Assembly (NCBI RefSeq): GCF_048128805.1
Contig: NC_136002.1
Coordinates: 28,402,162-28,466,161 of the forward strand
Origin: Centroberyx gerrardi
Taxonomy: Eukaryota; Chordata; Actinopteri; Beryciformes; Berycidae
DNA length: 64,000 nucleotides
Reading direction: 5' to 3'
Every line of letters starts with the position of its first letter. Position 1 is the stretch's first letter. Shown piece after piece: positions 13,501-25,909 of the stretch. Under the pieces are notes generated by a model. The model saw nothing but the letters and a program-made list of their open reading frames with translations, did not search any database and had not been told where the DNA came from. A program made the translations under genes and the position numbers.

Positions 13501-16500
13501 CTAATGCATTGTTTCACTAATTCCTCTTGTCCGTTTTGATCGTTTCTCTGCACAGTGCACCAACAAGTCGGTCTGCGTGTTTCTCTTGGCCACCTACACT
13601 GACGGACGGCCCACGGAGAACGCTGAGTGGTTCTGTAAGTGGCTGGAGGAGGCGTCCACCGACTTCAGATATGGGAAGACTTACCTCAAAGGCCTGCGAT
13701 ACGCCGTGTTTGGTCTGGGCAACTCTGTCTATGTTGGCCACTATAATACGGTGAGAAAGCTTTCCATCTTGAAATCCATCAGTGTTTTTGCTGATCTGAT
13801 AATCCTCTTCAAACCTTAGTCTGCAGTGTTTTTGACGTTATCAGTTATGGGCATCTATATACACAAAGAAGGATAAGAATTCAAAGGGGTAATCTCTTAA
13901 GTAATCGCTGAGCTTTATTGACCCCTATTGGTGACTAGTAGGAATTGCAACAACATTGATAGAACTTAAATCCTCCTACACAAGTCTCTGGCAGTTAGAT
14001 GGCTAATTTTCATCTGTAGCCCCTGGCCAGCTGTTAAAAATGACTACCTAGAATACAAGGCTATGGTGGCCTGTAATTGACACAAACAATAAAGTCTCAT
14101 TTTCACAATAGAGACGAGTAAGCAAGCTAATTAAAGCAGAGATCCAACAGAAACGTCTAGTGAAGAGGCAATATATCATCATGCAAAATACTGTAATAAT
14201 AATACTACTTTTTTTTTTTTTGGGCTGTTTTTTTTTGCCTTTGTAGCTGAAATGTCTTGTGACCTCGTAGCACCGTGACAGTTGAAAATGCATGGGGAGC
14301 AGGTGGGGGGAGGAGACTGGGATTGTCTTGAAATGCCAGTGGGGAGTTTTTGTTCCAAAAGGGAGTGCAGGCCAGAAAGTGAGTTTTAAAAGCCAGACAT
14401 CTCAGCTCCTGCTGAAGTAATCATTGAGTCACTGGTATCGATCAGCAACCCTATTAAACCCCCGCAGATATATTAGGATCATTTTGTGCTACGGGACAGT
14501 AAAGATCTAATTTATTACCCCCTTTAACTCAAAGTACAGGTCACTTTCCTCAGTTTACACACAACAATAAACCATTTGCAGCTTTGGATTACATTTAAAC
14601 ATTGTGTGTAGCTGTAACATTATTTCTATGCTTATGTATCGCAAGTGCAGCAAAGTGTTGAAATCCAAATAATCAAAGCATCCAAAGCTACTAGTCAGGT
14701 GACTGTAGCTCAGCAGGCGGCAGCATATTCCAGTTCCAGACTGGACTTCAAATCCACAGCTAAATTATTGTTTACCAAAACGTCAACTTGGGTGAATGAA
14801 ACAAAAGGCACTCTTCTTTGAAATTCTTTAAAAAGCCTTTATTTTCTCATCTAGGGACATTTAAATACACTTACAACACTCCAAAGTGCTTCAGTATTGG
14901 CTTCATTTTTGAACATGAATTGTTTGAAGCTCCCTGATGAAGGCCAGTGGCGAAACACTTTGCTCCATTTTTGTAACACTCTCTGTTTTTCTTCTCTTTT
15001 CTTCTTCGTTCCAACTATTACTATGAGTTCTCTGGCAGAATAAGCCAAGCACTTAACCCCATTCAGTCTTATTTAACCCCGCTTCTTTTTTTTTCCCTCT
15101 CCAGGTGAGTAAAAACGTGGACAAGTGGCTGTGGATGCTGAGCGGCATGCGAATGCTGACCAGGGGAGAGGGCGACTGCAACGTGGTGAAGAGCCGTAAC
15201 GGCAGCGTCCAGGCAGACTTCCTGGCCTGGAAGGTGAAGTTCCTGAACCGCCTGCAGGCGCTGGCCAAGGGAGAGAAGAAGAACTGCAGCGGGAACTGTA
15301 AGACAGGAGGCGGCTCCTGTAAGAACAAGGGGAAAGACAGCCAGGGCCAGACAGACGAGGAGAAGGCAGCTCCGCAACACAACAGCTCTGAGGTAATGGA
15401 GGAACAACAATGCATTTAGCTCTGTATTGTGTTAGCACGGCACACTGTGAACGCTGGACGACACGGGTTCAAGCCCCTGTATCTGCCCTGCTGAAGTGTC
15501 TTTGAGCAAAACACTGAATCCCTACCAGCTCCTGGAACGCTATTCTGTAGCTGACCCTGACCCCCAAAAATGTCCCTACAGGGATCAATGAAGAGTGATG
15601 ATGATGATTTCTATTATTGTTGTTATTTCATTGGACGGAGAACTATTGATAGAGCCGTGTCCGTCAGTCCATCCGTCAAACATGATATCTCAGGTTTTGA
15701 CCAAACTTGGAAGAATGATGCATTTTGGCACTATTCTGGCATCATATGTAAAAAAAAATACACCAATTGACCTGATGGAGACACTATAATTAAAGGTCAG
15801 AATTTCAAACTTAGAAACTGTTAAAACACTCTGATTGCTGATTGGCCTGCATCATTCATGGTGGGCGACATGTTTCTCTTGTTATTATGCTGGCATTCTA
15901 CTGTATAAAGCCCACTTTTGTAAAGCCCTTACATACCCAGTTCAGTCTGGAGACATTCACTTTGCAGACAATGCTAGTGTGTGTGTGTGTGTGTGTGTGT
16001 TTGTCTTTCTATCTGTATTAGCCTTGTGATAGACTGGCGACTTGTCCATGGTGTTTCCCTGCCTCCTGCCCAATGCATGCTGGGATAGGCCACAGCCCCC
16101 CGTGACCCTGAATAGGAATAAGCGGATGAATGAAAGAATGAAGAAAGAAAAAGAGAGAGAGTGTAGTTGGTGTCTGTAATTAGGAGGGTGCCCTCTGGCT
16201 TGTGATGATGCCTTTCAACATCATATGGACGCTTCAGATATCAAAGCAGCTCTTATCACACTACTCAGGGAAGTGGACCGGCTGTGAGAACAACCTCGTG
16301 TTGCGCTCTAACAACGTGATTAAAATCAGATAAGCGCTCTAAATGTCTCAGAAAGACGAGCGCTACTCTCAGTTTATCATGTCCTGATTTAGTAGCACTG
16401 ATGTCCTGCATTGTTAGGGATGGGGTTGTGTTATAAAATGTTCACGACTTTTATGAAATTTCTCATTTCCGTCAACACCAGGATGTTTTTGCAGCACGTC

Positions 16501-19500
16501 AAAATATCACGTTTTTGTTTTTCTCTTGTCATTCACTGAAATTATTATTATTATTATATACTATATATATATTATTATACACTTTTCACACGGAGGCAAG
16601 TACATCCACACACACACTAAGTAACTGCTTTTATACACATCACATCACACCACACACAGATGACCAGCTGTCATGGCAGCGGGCGTCTCTGAGCCGACTC
16701 GGGGCCGAGAGTTTTCCCCCTCTGTCTGCAGCGCTCGCTGCACGCAGCAGGGGTGACATTCAACCGGAACCGAGAGTAGTGGAGAACTGTGGCGAGGGGA
16801 CCATCATCGAGATTTATCTACCTACCACTCATCCATTTAATCTCGCCGCCGCACATGTGGGCGAAATCGTCTAGATAGGGCACGCGCTGTGATAAAATCC
16901 TCTGAAGCGCCATAAATATGCATATGCTTTTCTTATTTAATCAGACAGCCTAAGAGAAGATAATGACGTGCAGTAAATGCGTTCCATATGGGCCCCCCTG
17001 CTTAATCATGGACAAATTTTAGATGGGTCATGGGTGTACGCATATGCGAATCTGGAATAGGCTTTACTCCACTTTGGAGGAGACTTCTGGAAGTGAAAAG
17101 ACACTTTATTATCATATTACACCCGCCATTATCTTGTTTTTTTTTTCCCGTCCTCATCAATATTCTACACCACCTGCTGTCATTTACAGTTTCCACTATG
17201 CTGTCTTCCCTCTGAGTCTTGCTGTTTCCTTGTCCTCTCATCTTCAGTAACTTTATTTTGTTTTAACCCTCTCTTTGGGTCCTCCTCTCTCTGGGGCTGA
17301 AAGATATTGACAAAAAATCAAATTGACAGAAAATTGCATTTGCGATTTAAACTGCGATTCATATCATCACAAGTTTTTCCTGTCATAGATTTTTTTGAAC
17401 TTTAAAATTGTTTAAAGAAAAGTAATTTTGTTAAAAAAAAAAGAAACAATGTCAGTGTGCGAATGATGAAAGTTTTTCACCAATATCGTACCAAAGATTA
17501 CCCGGAGCTCTAAAACACTTTGTTCAGAAATCCATTTTGGACGCCCCTCTCTCTTAAGCAATTAATTGCAGCCTCTGCGATTTGGAAATTGCAGAAGTTC
17601 ATATTGCGATTTCGATCTTTTTTCGAGTAATTGTTCAGCTCTACCTCTCTCCCTGCAGGAGGAGCTGATGGAGTCCAGCAGTGATGAGGAGGAGTCTGCC
17701 ATGACAGATGAGAGGAAACCTGGTTCTGTAGTGGACGTGGAGGATCTGGGCAGCATCATGAACAGCGTCAAAAAAGCCAAGGTCAGACTCAAACCACCAG
17801 CACAGTAACGCCAATGTTTTAGTTTACCCATTAGGGACGGGACGATATGCTTATCTCGCGATACGATTCAATACGCGATATGGGGTTCACGATTCAATAC
17901 AACCACGATACGATGTAATAAATAAAAGTTCAATGACAACAAAGTCTGACTGTGCAGAATTATGTTTATTTCTGAGCCACAAATCTTTCTAGCAATGGCA
18001 TCGGCTTGCTAGAATGTAAACAACAATTTAAAAATGTCATTACAAAGTGCAAATAATTAGAGCTTTAGAACGATTAATCGATTAATCGATTAGTTGTCAA
18101 CTATTAAATTAATCGCCAACTATTTTGATAATCGATTAATTGGTTTGAGTAATTTTTTAAGAAAAATAAGTCAAAATCTCTGATTCCAGCTTCTTAAATG
18201 TGAATATAATTCTGGTTTCTTTACTCCTCTATGACAGTAAACTGAATATCTTTGGGTTGTGGACAAAACAAGACATTTGAGGACGTCATCTTGGGCTTTG
18301 GGAAACACTGATCGACATTTTTCACCATTTTCTGACATTTTATAGACCAACAACTAATCGATTAATTGAGAAAATAATCGACAGATTAATCGACAATGAA
18401 AATAATCGCTAGTTGCAGCCCTACAAATAATATAATTTTGGATGGGAGATCTTGTGAAACTGTCATGGTCAAGCGTCTCATTTGTGATTACTACAGCAGA
18501 ATAAAATGGAGCTAATATTGTGATTCATTTTTCTGCCCCACGATACGTATTGTCACATTTTTGTATTACGATATATTGAATTTCGATATATCGTCCCATC
18601 CCTAATACCCATGTTTTTCATTACAGCTGTGTTTTCCATAGATATTTTATCTGATGCTCTTATCCAAAGAGACTTAGATTGAGTTCAGTGTCTCCCTCAA
18701 AGACGTTACGCCACCTTTCCATAGCTTGGCATAACGCTGCTGCCCAGGCAGTCGAATCATCCAGAGATTTATATTTATACTTGTGTACAGTTATATATAC
18801 TTAACGCTCTGCTGCACAATACTACAGTCAGTTGGTTGTCGATTCGCTACAACTGTACCGATTTCATCATCAAGCAGCTCTATTTTCAGCATTTCCGAGT
18901 TAAGGCCTGTAAGGGGGCACCATCGTGGTGTTGAGCCTCCAGCGCCTTAGCCCGACATCAGTGTGTGAGTAAAGAGAAAAGTGGTTTCATTGAAGGAGAA
19001 GCGGCAGATGGGTTGATAGACACCAGACCCTGGCAGGCGAGAAGCGGAGGCTTGCGTAAGAGCGAGGACGCCCACTTCACAGACTTGCGAGGAACGAGTG
19101 ACTCAAGAAAACGGAGGGGGAAAAAAAGAGAGAGAGAGAAGGAAGAGGCATGATCGCTCCCCTTTTACGAGCCGATCTGTAAAGATTGGGCCAAAGAAGT
19201 GAGACGTGAGAGCGGGTGAAAGGGAAGGAAGAGAAATGCAAGTAACCGCCCCGTGTAATGTACCTGTGCTTTTGACTGGCATGTTGGGAAAGTATTGACG
19301 CTCTTTAAATCAGAGTGAAAGCCTTCTCTGAATTTAGTTGCTCATTGGATGTGTCATGTTGTAACAGGTGTCCAGCACATCTTTCGCTTGTGTGCCTTGC
19401 ATGTTGTGCAGTGCCTAACACTCGACTAACGTTGACATGACTCTACTACACTAACTCAGTAACACAGCAGCCTGTCAAACAAAAAAATAGTTGGTGGTTA

Positions 19501-22500
19501 TCGCAGCCTCCTGCTGTCCATTGTGTCCCGCTTCAGCACGCTGCCGCTCCTGCAGTCATGTGACAGTGACAGACTGGGAAGGAATGTCTTCGACACCTCT
19601 CTTGGGACATTTGTCACTCACACAGAGTTTAGGTTTTGTCGGCGTTATCCACAGTTGGTGCTCTTCCTTACAGTGAATGAACAGTATTGAAATTCATGAA
19701 TTATTTGCCGTCCTACCTCACTTTTCTTGATCACAGTACTGCGAGAGAGCATCTGAGAAAAATCACGGTTGGGGATTTTCACTTGAATCTTGAATCTTGA
19801 AATTGGTGTCGGCGTAATTTGAGCTCAAACTGGAGCTTTAAAGTTACAGTGGAATGAAAAATGAAACCTTGCTAGCTCATTTTCCATGTCATAAACCTAC
19901 GTCACAATAAATGCTGTAAAAAATGCAATATTTTTGTGTTCTTGTAGTTTTTATCAAAATCCCATTACTTTCACTTCCTGGAAAACGGGTGTTTTTTTTT
20001 AGTGGTTACTCTGGTGTGTAGGCATACATAAAAATGTCCACCAATAATACCATCACAGATTTCCCCCCCCCACCCCCCACCCCCCACCCATCATATAAGA
20101 CCTTCCCATTGCTTTACATCATCAAAATGCATGAAACTACACAAGTGAGATTTTCTTGAAATGCTGTTTTATTGTGACTTTAACAAAAACGTCTGTTGTT
20201 AAGCAGACTTGTTTGCCAGCATTTGACCTCAAACCGAACTTCTGAGGAAGATGTGTTTCCTATTACTGTCTTTTAAAGCGTATCGTTGCCCGAGGGACAA
20301 GGAGTGAGCGACAGTGTTTGGTTTGGACAGGTGTGAAAGTACTTTTATGTGTTTTTCTGTAACTCAAGGGAACGCTTTAGACATCAGCCACACGTACATT
20401 TCCCCCTTTTCTATTTCATTTTTCTGCAGATGACAGAGGTGTTGTGAGAGCCCTTCTGGTCGCTAAAGTTTGTACTCATGAATGCGTAATGCTTCACGAC
20501 AAAGCTGGTGTTTTGCTAACAGTGATGGATTTCAGGAGAAGCGACCACGACACAAACAGCCAGAAGAGTACATAGGTTTTTTTCAACAGATCGTTCCAGG
20601 CTTGTCTCGTCTCCTGTGACATTAATATTACAGTATATGGTGTGTAAGCTCTGGGAGGTTTGGACAGGCCCTTTGTAAGCCCTCCATGAATTTATGTATA
20701 CGGCACTGCTGGGAAAGTTAAAGGCAAGTCAGATGATGACTTGAGGAACCTGGGCGGCTCGGTATTTTTCAGTTATGTCTGGCACACTGGAAGGGGCCAG
20801 ACCCGCTTTAAATTTTTTATGAGGTTTCATTTCGTTTTTATGACGAAGCCGTGGATTCTCATTGTCATTCTTGTCCCTAGAGTGTTTCCTGTACATATTT
20901 GTCATGGCCAACTGCAATATTTGACAGGCCTCACCACAAATACATTTGACATTAACATATTAACAGCGCCTCTTGCATCGCGTGCGCGCGCACACACACA
21001 CACACCATAAGCCTATCCATCGGCAGTTAATTTGGATATGATACTGTCCGACATACCTGTTTGGATGGTCGATGTAGGTCGGGACAAACCTACTCATGAC
21101 GAGCCTTACGTAGCACGACAACAACTACCAAAATGGCAGCGCTGCCAAAGGAATTGGATGATAGCAAGCTAGATTTTGCGATTTTGTCAACCCTTAAAAA
21201 ACGTTATGGCATCGATGAATTAAAACAGGAACAATCAGTTTATAAGGTCAGAAGTGAACACCGCTATGATTGTTGTTGCTCTGAGGCGTTTCCAGATTAT
21301 GTCAATCTGCTTTGCTACTGTGATTGGTCAAAGATTTTGATAATTGACAACTAACACCAACCAATTGGTTGGGGCCGAGAAATTACATCAGTGAATCAGG
21401 CTTGACCAGACCGCTATGAAACAGCATGCAAATTCAAAAGGTGCTAAAGACTGCGATTCATGGGGGCTGGACACCAAGCAAGTGTTCCTTGTTTACCCCG
21501 GCCTGCCACCACTACAAATTAATTGAGAACCTGTGGGAAACCCTGTCCTGTGTAAGGCAATTCAGAAGAAAAAAAATGCTTTAGGTCAAAGGAAGGATTT
21601 GAACCTTCTCTGCTGGGGTATTGCGCTCGAATGGCAATTTTGCTACTTCTCCATGCTATGGAATCAATGTTTTTGCAGAATTTGGTCTCAGAGAACAGGC
21701 CGTGCAAGATGTAATTAGTTTGTACGTTAAACATTTACTATTGCCAAGAGACGACAAGCATTACGCCAAGCTGCAAATTAAGTGTGAACAAGGAAATCTC
21801 TCTGACTTGAGTCTGTTTGACACTAAATCAATTTCGCAATTAGCTATTCTACAGTGTTCATCCAGTGCAGGTCCAGGAGTTTAATGTCTGTTTTGTGTGA
21901 CCCAGGGGTGACTCCCTGTTTAGAGTAGACTGTTGAACAGGGTTTTTTTTAATTAGTCTCAAGTCGTAGGAGCTCATTAAAATTCACTCTGTGTGTTAGC
22001 TGGGAGGAGAGAGATGAGATCACAACCACGAACACAGTTGGGTCTTTCTGGTGCTTGAGATATCTCACATCAACCCTGCAAGTAACAGATCAGTTTGGCA
22101 GAGTTTGACCACTAGGTGATGGCAGAGACTCTCAGTTGCAGGCAGCTGAACTCAAATCACTGAGTAAGAGACCTTTGGCAGCCTTAAAAAATGCCACGAC
22201 ATCTGATATTTCAAAGCATGCTCTCATTTTACTTGAATCGCCAGCTAATATGGTAATTTGTTGTATGAATTATCTTGGTAGGCATCAGGAAGATGGAAAC
22301 AAAACAGAATTTTATACACTCTTACTCCCTGACAACCAAACTAAAGCCAAATGTCATTGGCTACCTGAATCTGTACTCAAGCACTTTGTCTATATCAGGA
22401 GCAACTGTTTTTGGTTGAGATCCAGTGCAAATTTGTATCTAAAATAACGGTAAAAAAAAAAAGAAAGTTGTGGTACTTCAGAAAAACGAATGACAATATT

Positions 22501-25500
22501 TTCCACTGGTTCCTTTTGCTGTGTGCTTCCCTACATGACTGCTTTCAAAATAATCTAATAATAAAATGGCGGCTATTCAGTTTTCAAATCAATATTTTGC
22601 AAGCACCACAGTTTCTTACAGATCACGTTGATATGCTTATCATTAGAAAAAAAGATGCATTGCACAGATATAAAACAGGACTGCAGAGTAACCCTAACCA
22701 AAAATGACTTTGCAGAAAGCTTCTGCACACACCCATTCACCTTTTAACCCCAATTTGTGCTGTGGCTTGAGTCCAGAAGTCAGTCTTGACTGAGCAGAAT
22801 GAGACACTTCAGTCCAAATCCAAAAGAGCGTCCAGTCATGGTTCAGCATCACCATCTCTAACATTTATAGTTGAAGTGTAATTAAGTTATTAATTGGAGG
22901 AATAGTTTTGGGGGTTTTATAGTCAGATCCTAGATGGAGGACCCAAAATTCCCTACACTAAAAAGATGTCATACACAGTATTGATCAGTCAGTGTATTTT
23001 CTCACTAATGAGCCTCACTGGTTGAGGTTGCCCAGGCTCTCAAACCCATTACACTACAAGTTAACCTATTTTTGTTTGGAGTTCATTTTAGCTCATAACT
23101 ACTAAAGTGCTAGTAACCATAAAGTGTCATTACTTGTCTAATTTGTTCACACATCATCTCTCATTAGCTCATGCATCCTTCAACACTTTTTTGCCGTCAT
23201 CCCTCTGGCTCTTCGTTGATGGAGACCAACCCACAAAAAAAGGAAAGGGCTGTAGAGCTAAATACAGCAGGGATGGATTTATTTTTTATTTATGTCAGTT
23301 GTACTTGTAGCCAGGCTGGAATGAGGATGACTGGATGACTCTTAAACTTGATGAGTGTGTATTTCCCACAGCTGTTTTTCTTCAAACGTGCACTGCGATA
23401 GACTGGCAGGCAGGCTGTGGTCGGCTGCCAGATCGCACCCCTCAGATTTCCCCAACCCCAGTCTGTATCAATGTTTTTCTATTTGTCTCCTGCCAACTGC
23501 CAATAAGCTCAATTTCCATTATTTCTCCAACTGATTTTGCACAAACGTTCATTGAATTGCCATCTATGAACTTCATCCTGGGAGGGCCCTCTGCTGCTGC
23601 CAGAGTCGTCCATTTGTAATGCTGTAGTTGTTGTTGCGGGACTGTTGCCAAACAGGAGTGAGTCTGGAACGGATCATTAACCTAGCTGCACAGCTTTCTG
23701 GGTTGGGTTTTGATGTTCTTTAGCCCGCTGTCCGGAGGGAGTAAGCGGAGGTCAATATACGACCATCTGAAGTGGAGCGCTGCTGCATCGCCTCACAAAC
23801 TGTAGCCTTGGCGTAGTTTAAATGGAGAGGAGTCTATTGAAAACTCCACTGGCTTGGATAACCATCCGTCTGCCAAATATGTGTCAATTAATGTTGTTTG
23901 TCACTCATGCTACATGCAGATAACATTATCTAGAACATGCTAGCCATGTTGCAAACATTATCTGCATTTATAAATATGTATGCTGAACATGACAAATTCA
24001 ACATATTGAATTTAGTACTTACTGAAGCTTAAATATGCACACTCCATCCTCACGTATTTGGTGTTTGATCTGATTTAATCGTCACTCAGTGCCACACAGG
24101 GATATGGGTGATTGTGGTAACACTTTGCTTTGCTTTATTTCAAGTAAATATTGAGGTCGAAAAAAAGAAAATGTGGATACTTTTTAACCAGGACTCAATT
24201 TGATGGATGAAATGTATGTAAAATGGTAACTGTTAGACCTATAATACTGCTATACCAGCTGCTATAACAAAACAAAAAAACTATCGGTATGGCCGATCGG
24301 TATCGGCAGATATGGCTCAAGGCAATCGGCGATCGGGGGCAAAAAACGTTATCGGGGCATCCCTAGTTTTCTCCTGAGGAATACTAACATTGTGGCTTTT
24401 TGGCATATTTATTTCAGTGCATTGAAAATCAGTATGTTTTGAAAGCCCGCTGATCAGTAGTCTGTAAGAGTTCTCTGTAGCAGCCCAAAGTTATCAATAC
24501 TACAGAGTCCAGTCAATACCAACACTCACCTGGCTAAGATTAATGTGACCTCTTTCTAACACAGAACAATTACCATTAAAGGATCATTCATTTCATGTGC
24601 AATTTAGATGTGTGTTTAATTTATGATTAATCCAAATATAAAACAAACGAGAATCATTTGGATAAGAACACCATATTTAATTTTTTTTGGCCAAATCACG
24701 CTCCTTTACCTTATAATACAGCACTGTTGTTTTTAGTAAGTATGTATGACAGAGAATTATGAAACTCCCATTCATTTAGCATAAGCAGTGGCTGAATGTT
24801 ATGATGTGTGGCTTTTACTCAGGAACAAATATTTCCAGGTTTCAGCGATGCATTTCAGGTTCACCTGGCCAAAGAACCATCTCAGTATCATCAGTAAAAT
24901 GAGAATTATCATTTAACATGACCTCTGCTGCACAATGATAAGCTGTCCACTTGATAACTGCTCAGCCGCACCACCAAATGACCACACAGCGTTGAGGCTA
25001 ATGGGGTTACTGACAATCTCAATGAAGCAGGGTTTGGATAGTAATGGAGATCACTGGGCTGCAGAGCGTCCATAATATCTGGACTGGAGCAGTGTGGAAT
25101 GGGACAGTGACATTGGCTAGTGCTGGAGAGGCTCAGTGTTGCTGGCTGTCAGCCTTTATCCAGTCCTGGCAGGCAAAGCTCATGTTCCCAAGCCTGCTTT
25201 ATTTTGTTTCTTTCCATCTTTCTGTTTGTCTGTCTTATTGTTTTTCCTTGTCTTTATATGTTTGTGTCTCTCTTTCTTCATGTCTGTGTTCTTCTCCTTC
25301 TCCACCGTCTCAACTTGATGGCTCTCTGCTCTGTTTCCCTCTCCCTTCATGTATGCTTTTTTCTTCTTCCTCTTGGCCACCTGCTCCCTCTGTGTGTCTC
25401 TCTCCGCTGACCGTCTGCGTCAGCCCCATGTTGTGTCAGGGATCCAGAGCGCAACACGATGCTGTGAGATGTCCTAGTTCTGTTACTCCAGACAGGCCCA

Positions 25501-25875
25501 GGCATGACTGGGCGTCTGTGAGCTCCAGAGCGAGGGGGGCAGGCCGAGCGGTGGGCACCGGTGACCGGGGCCAGATGAATCTCCAGGGTTGCACACACGC
25601 ACCGCGGGGACAGATTGTTGCACTGTTGGCTCCATGTTGCGTGTGCTGTCAGAGTTTTGCATGTCACGGATGCAGTGAGTGAGGGTGGGCATCTGTGCAG
25701 GGTGAGAGTGGCAAACCAGCAAAGACCTCAGCCATTTTTGGGTTTAAATTGCTGCGTTTTACCTGGGTTGCACAGTTTTCAATGTCAGTTGAGATAACTG
25801 GCGAGCTTAAATGGCCATTTGAGCCACAGCCTCCTGATGATTGCAGCTGAAGGTAGTTGATGCTATCTCACATCG

Positions 25876-25909
<34 letters not shown>

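Noticed and set aside
14699-14765. tRNA-like GTAGCTCAGCAGGCGGCAGC segment
   Set aside because: It resembles a tRNA D-arm start, but no cloverleaf or matching acceptor stem could be drawn. At best it is a SINE head fragment.
25044-25682. 212-codon open frame on the + strand in tyw1 intron 7
   Set aside because: Low-complexity Ser/Leu/Cys composition from CT-rich DNA, no domain, and no splice or promoter context.
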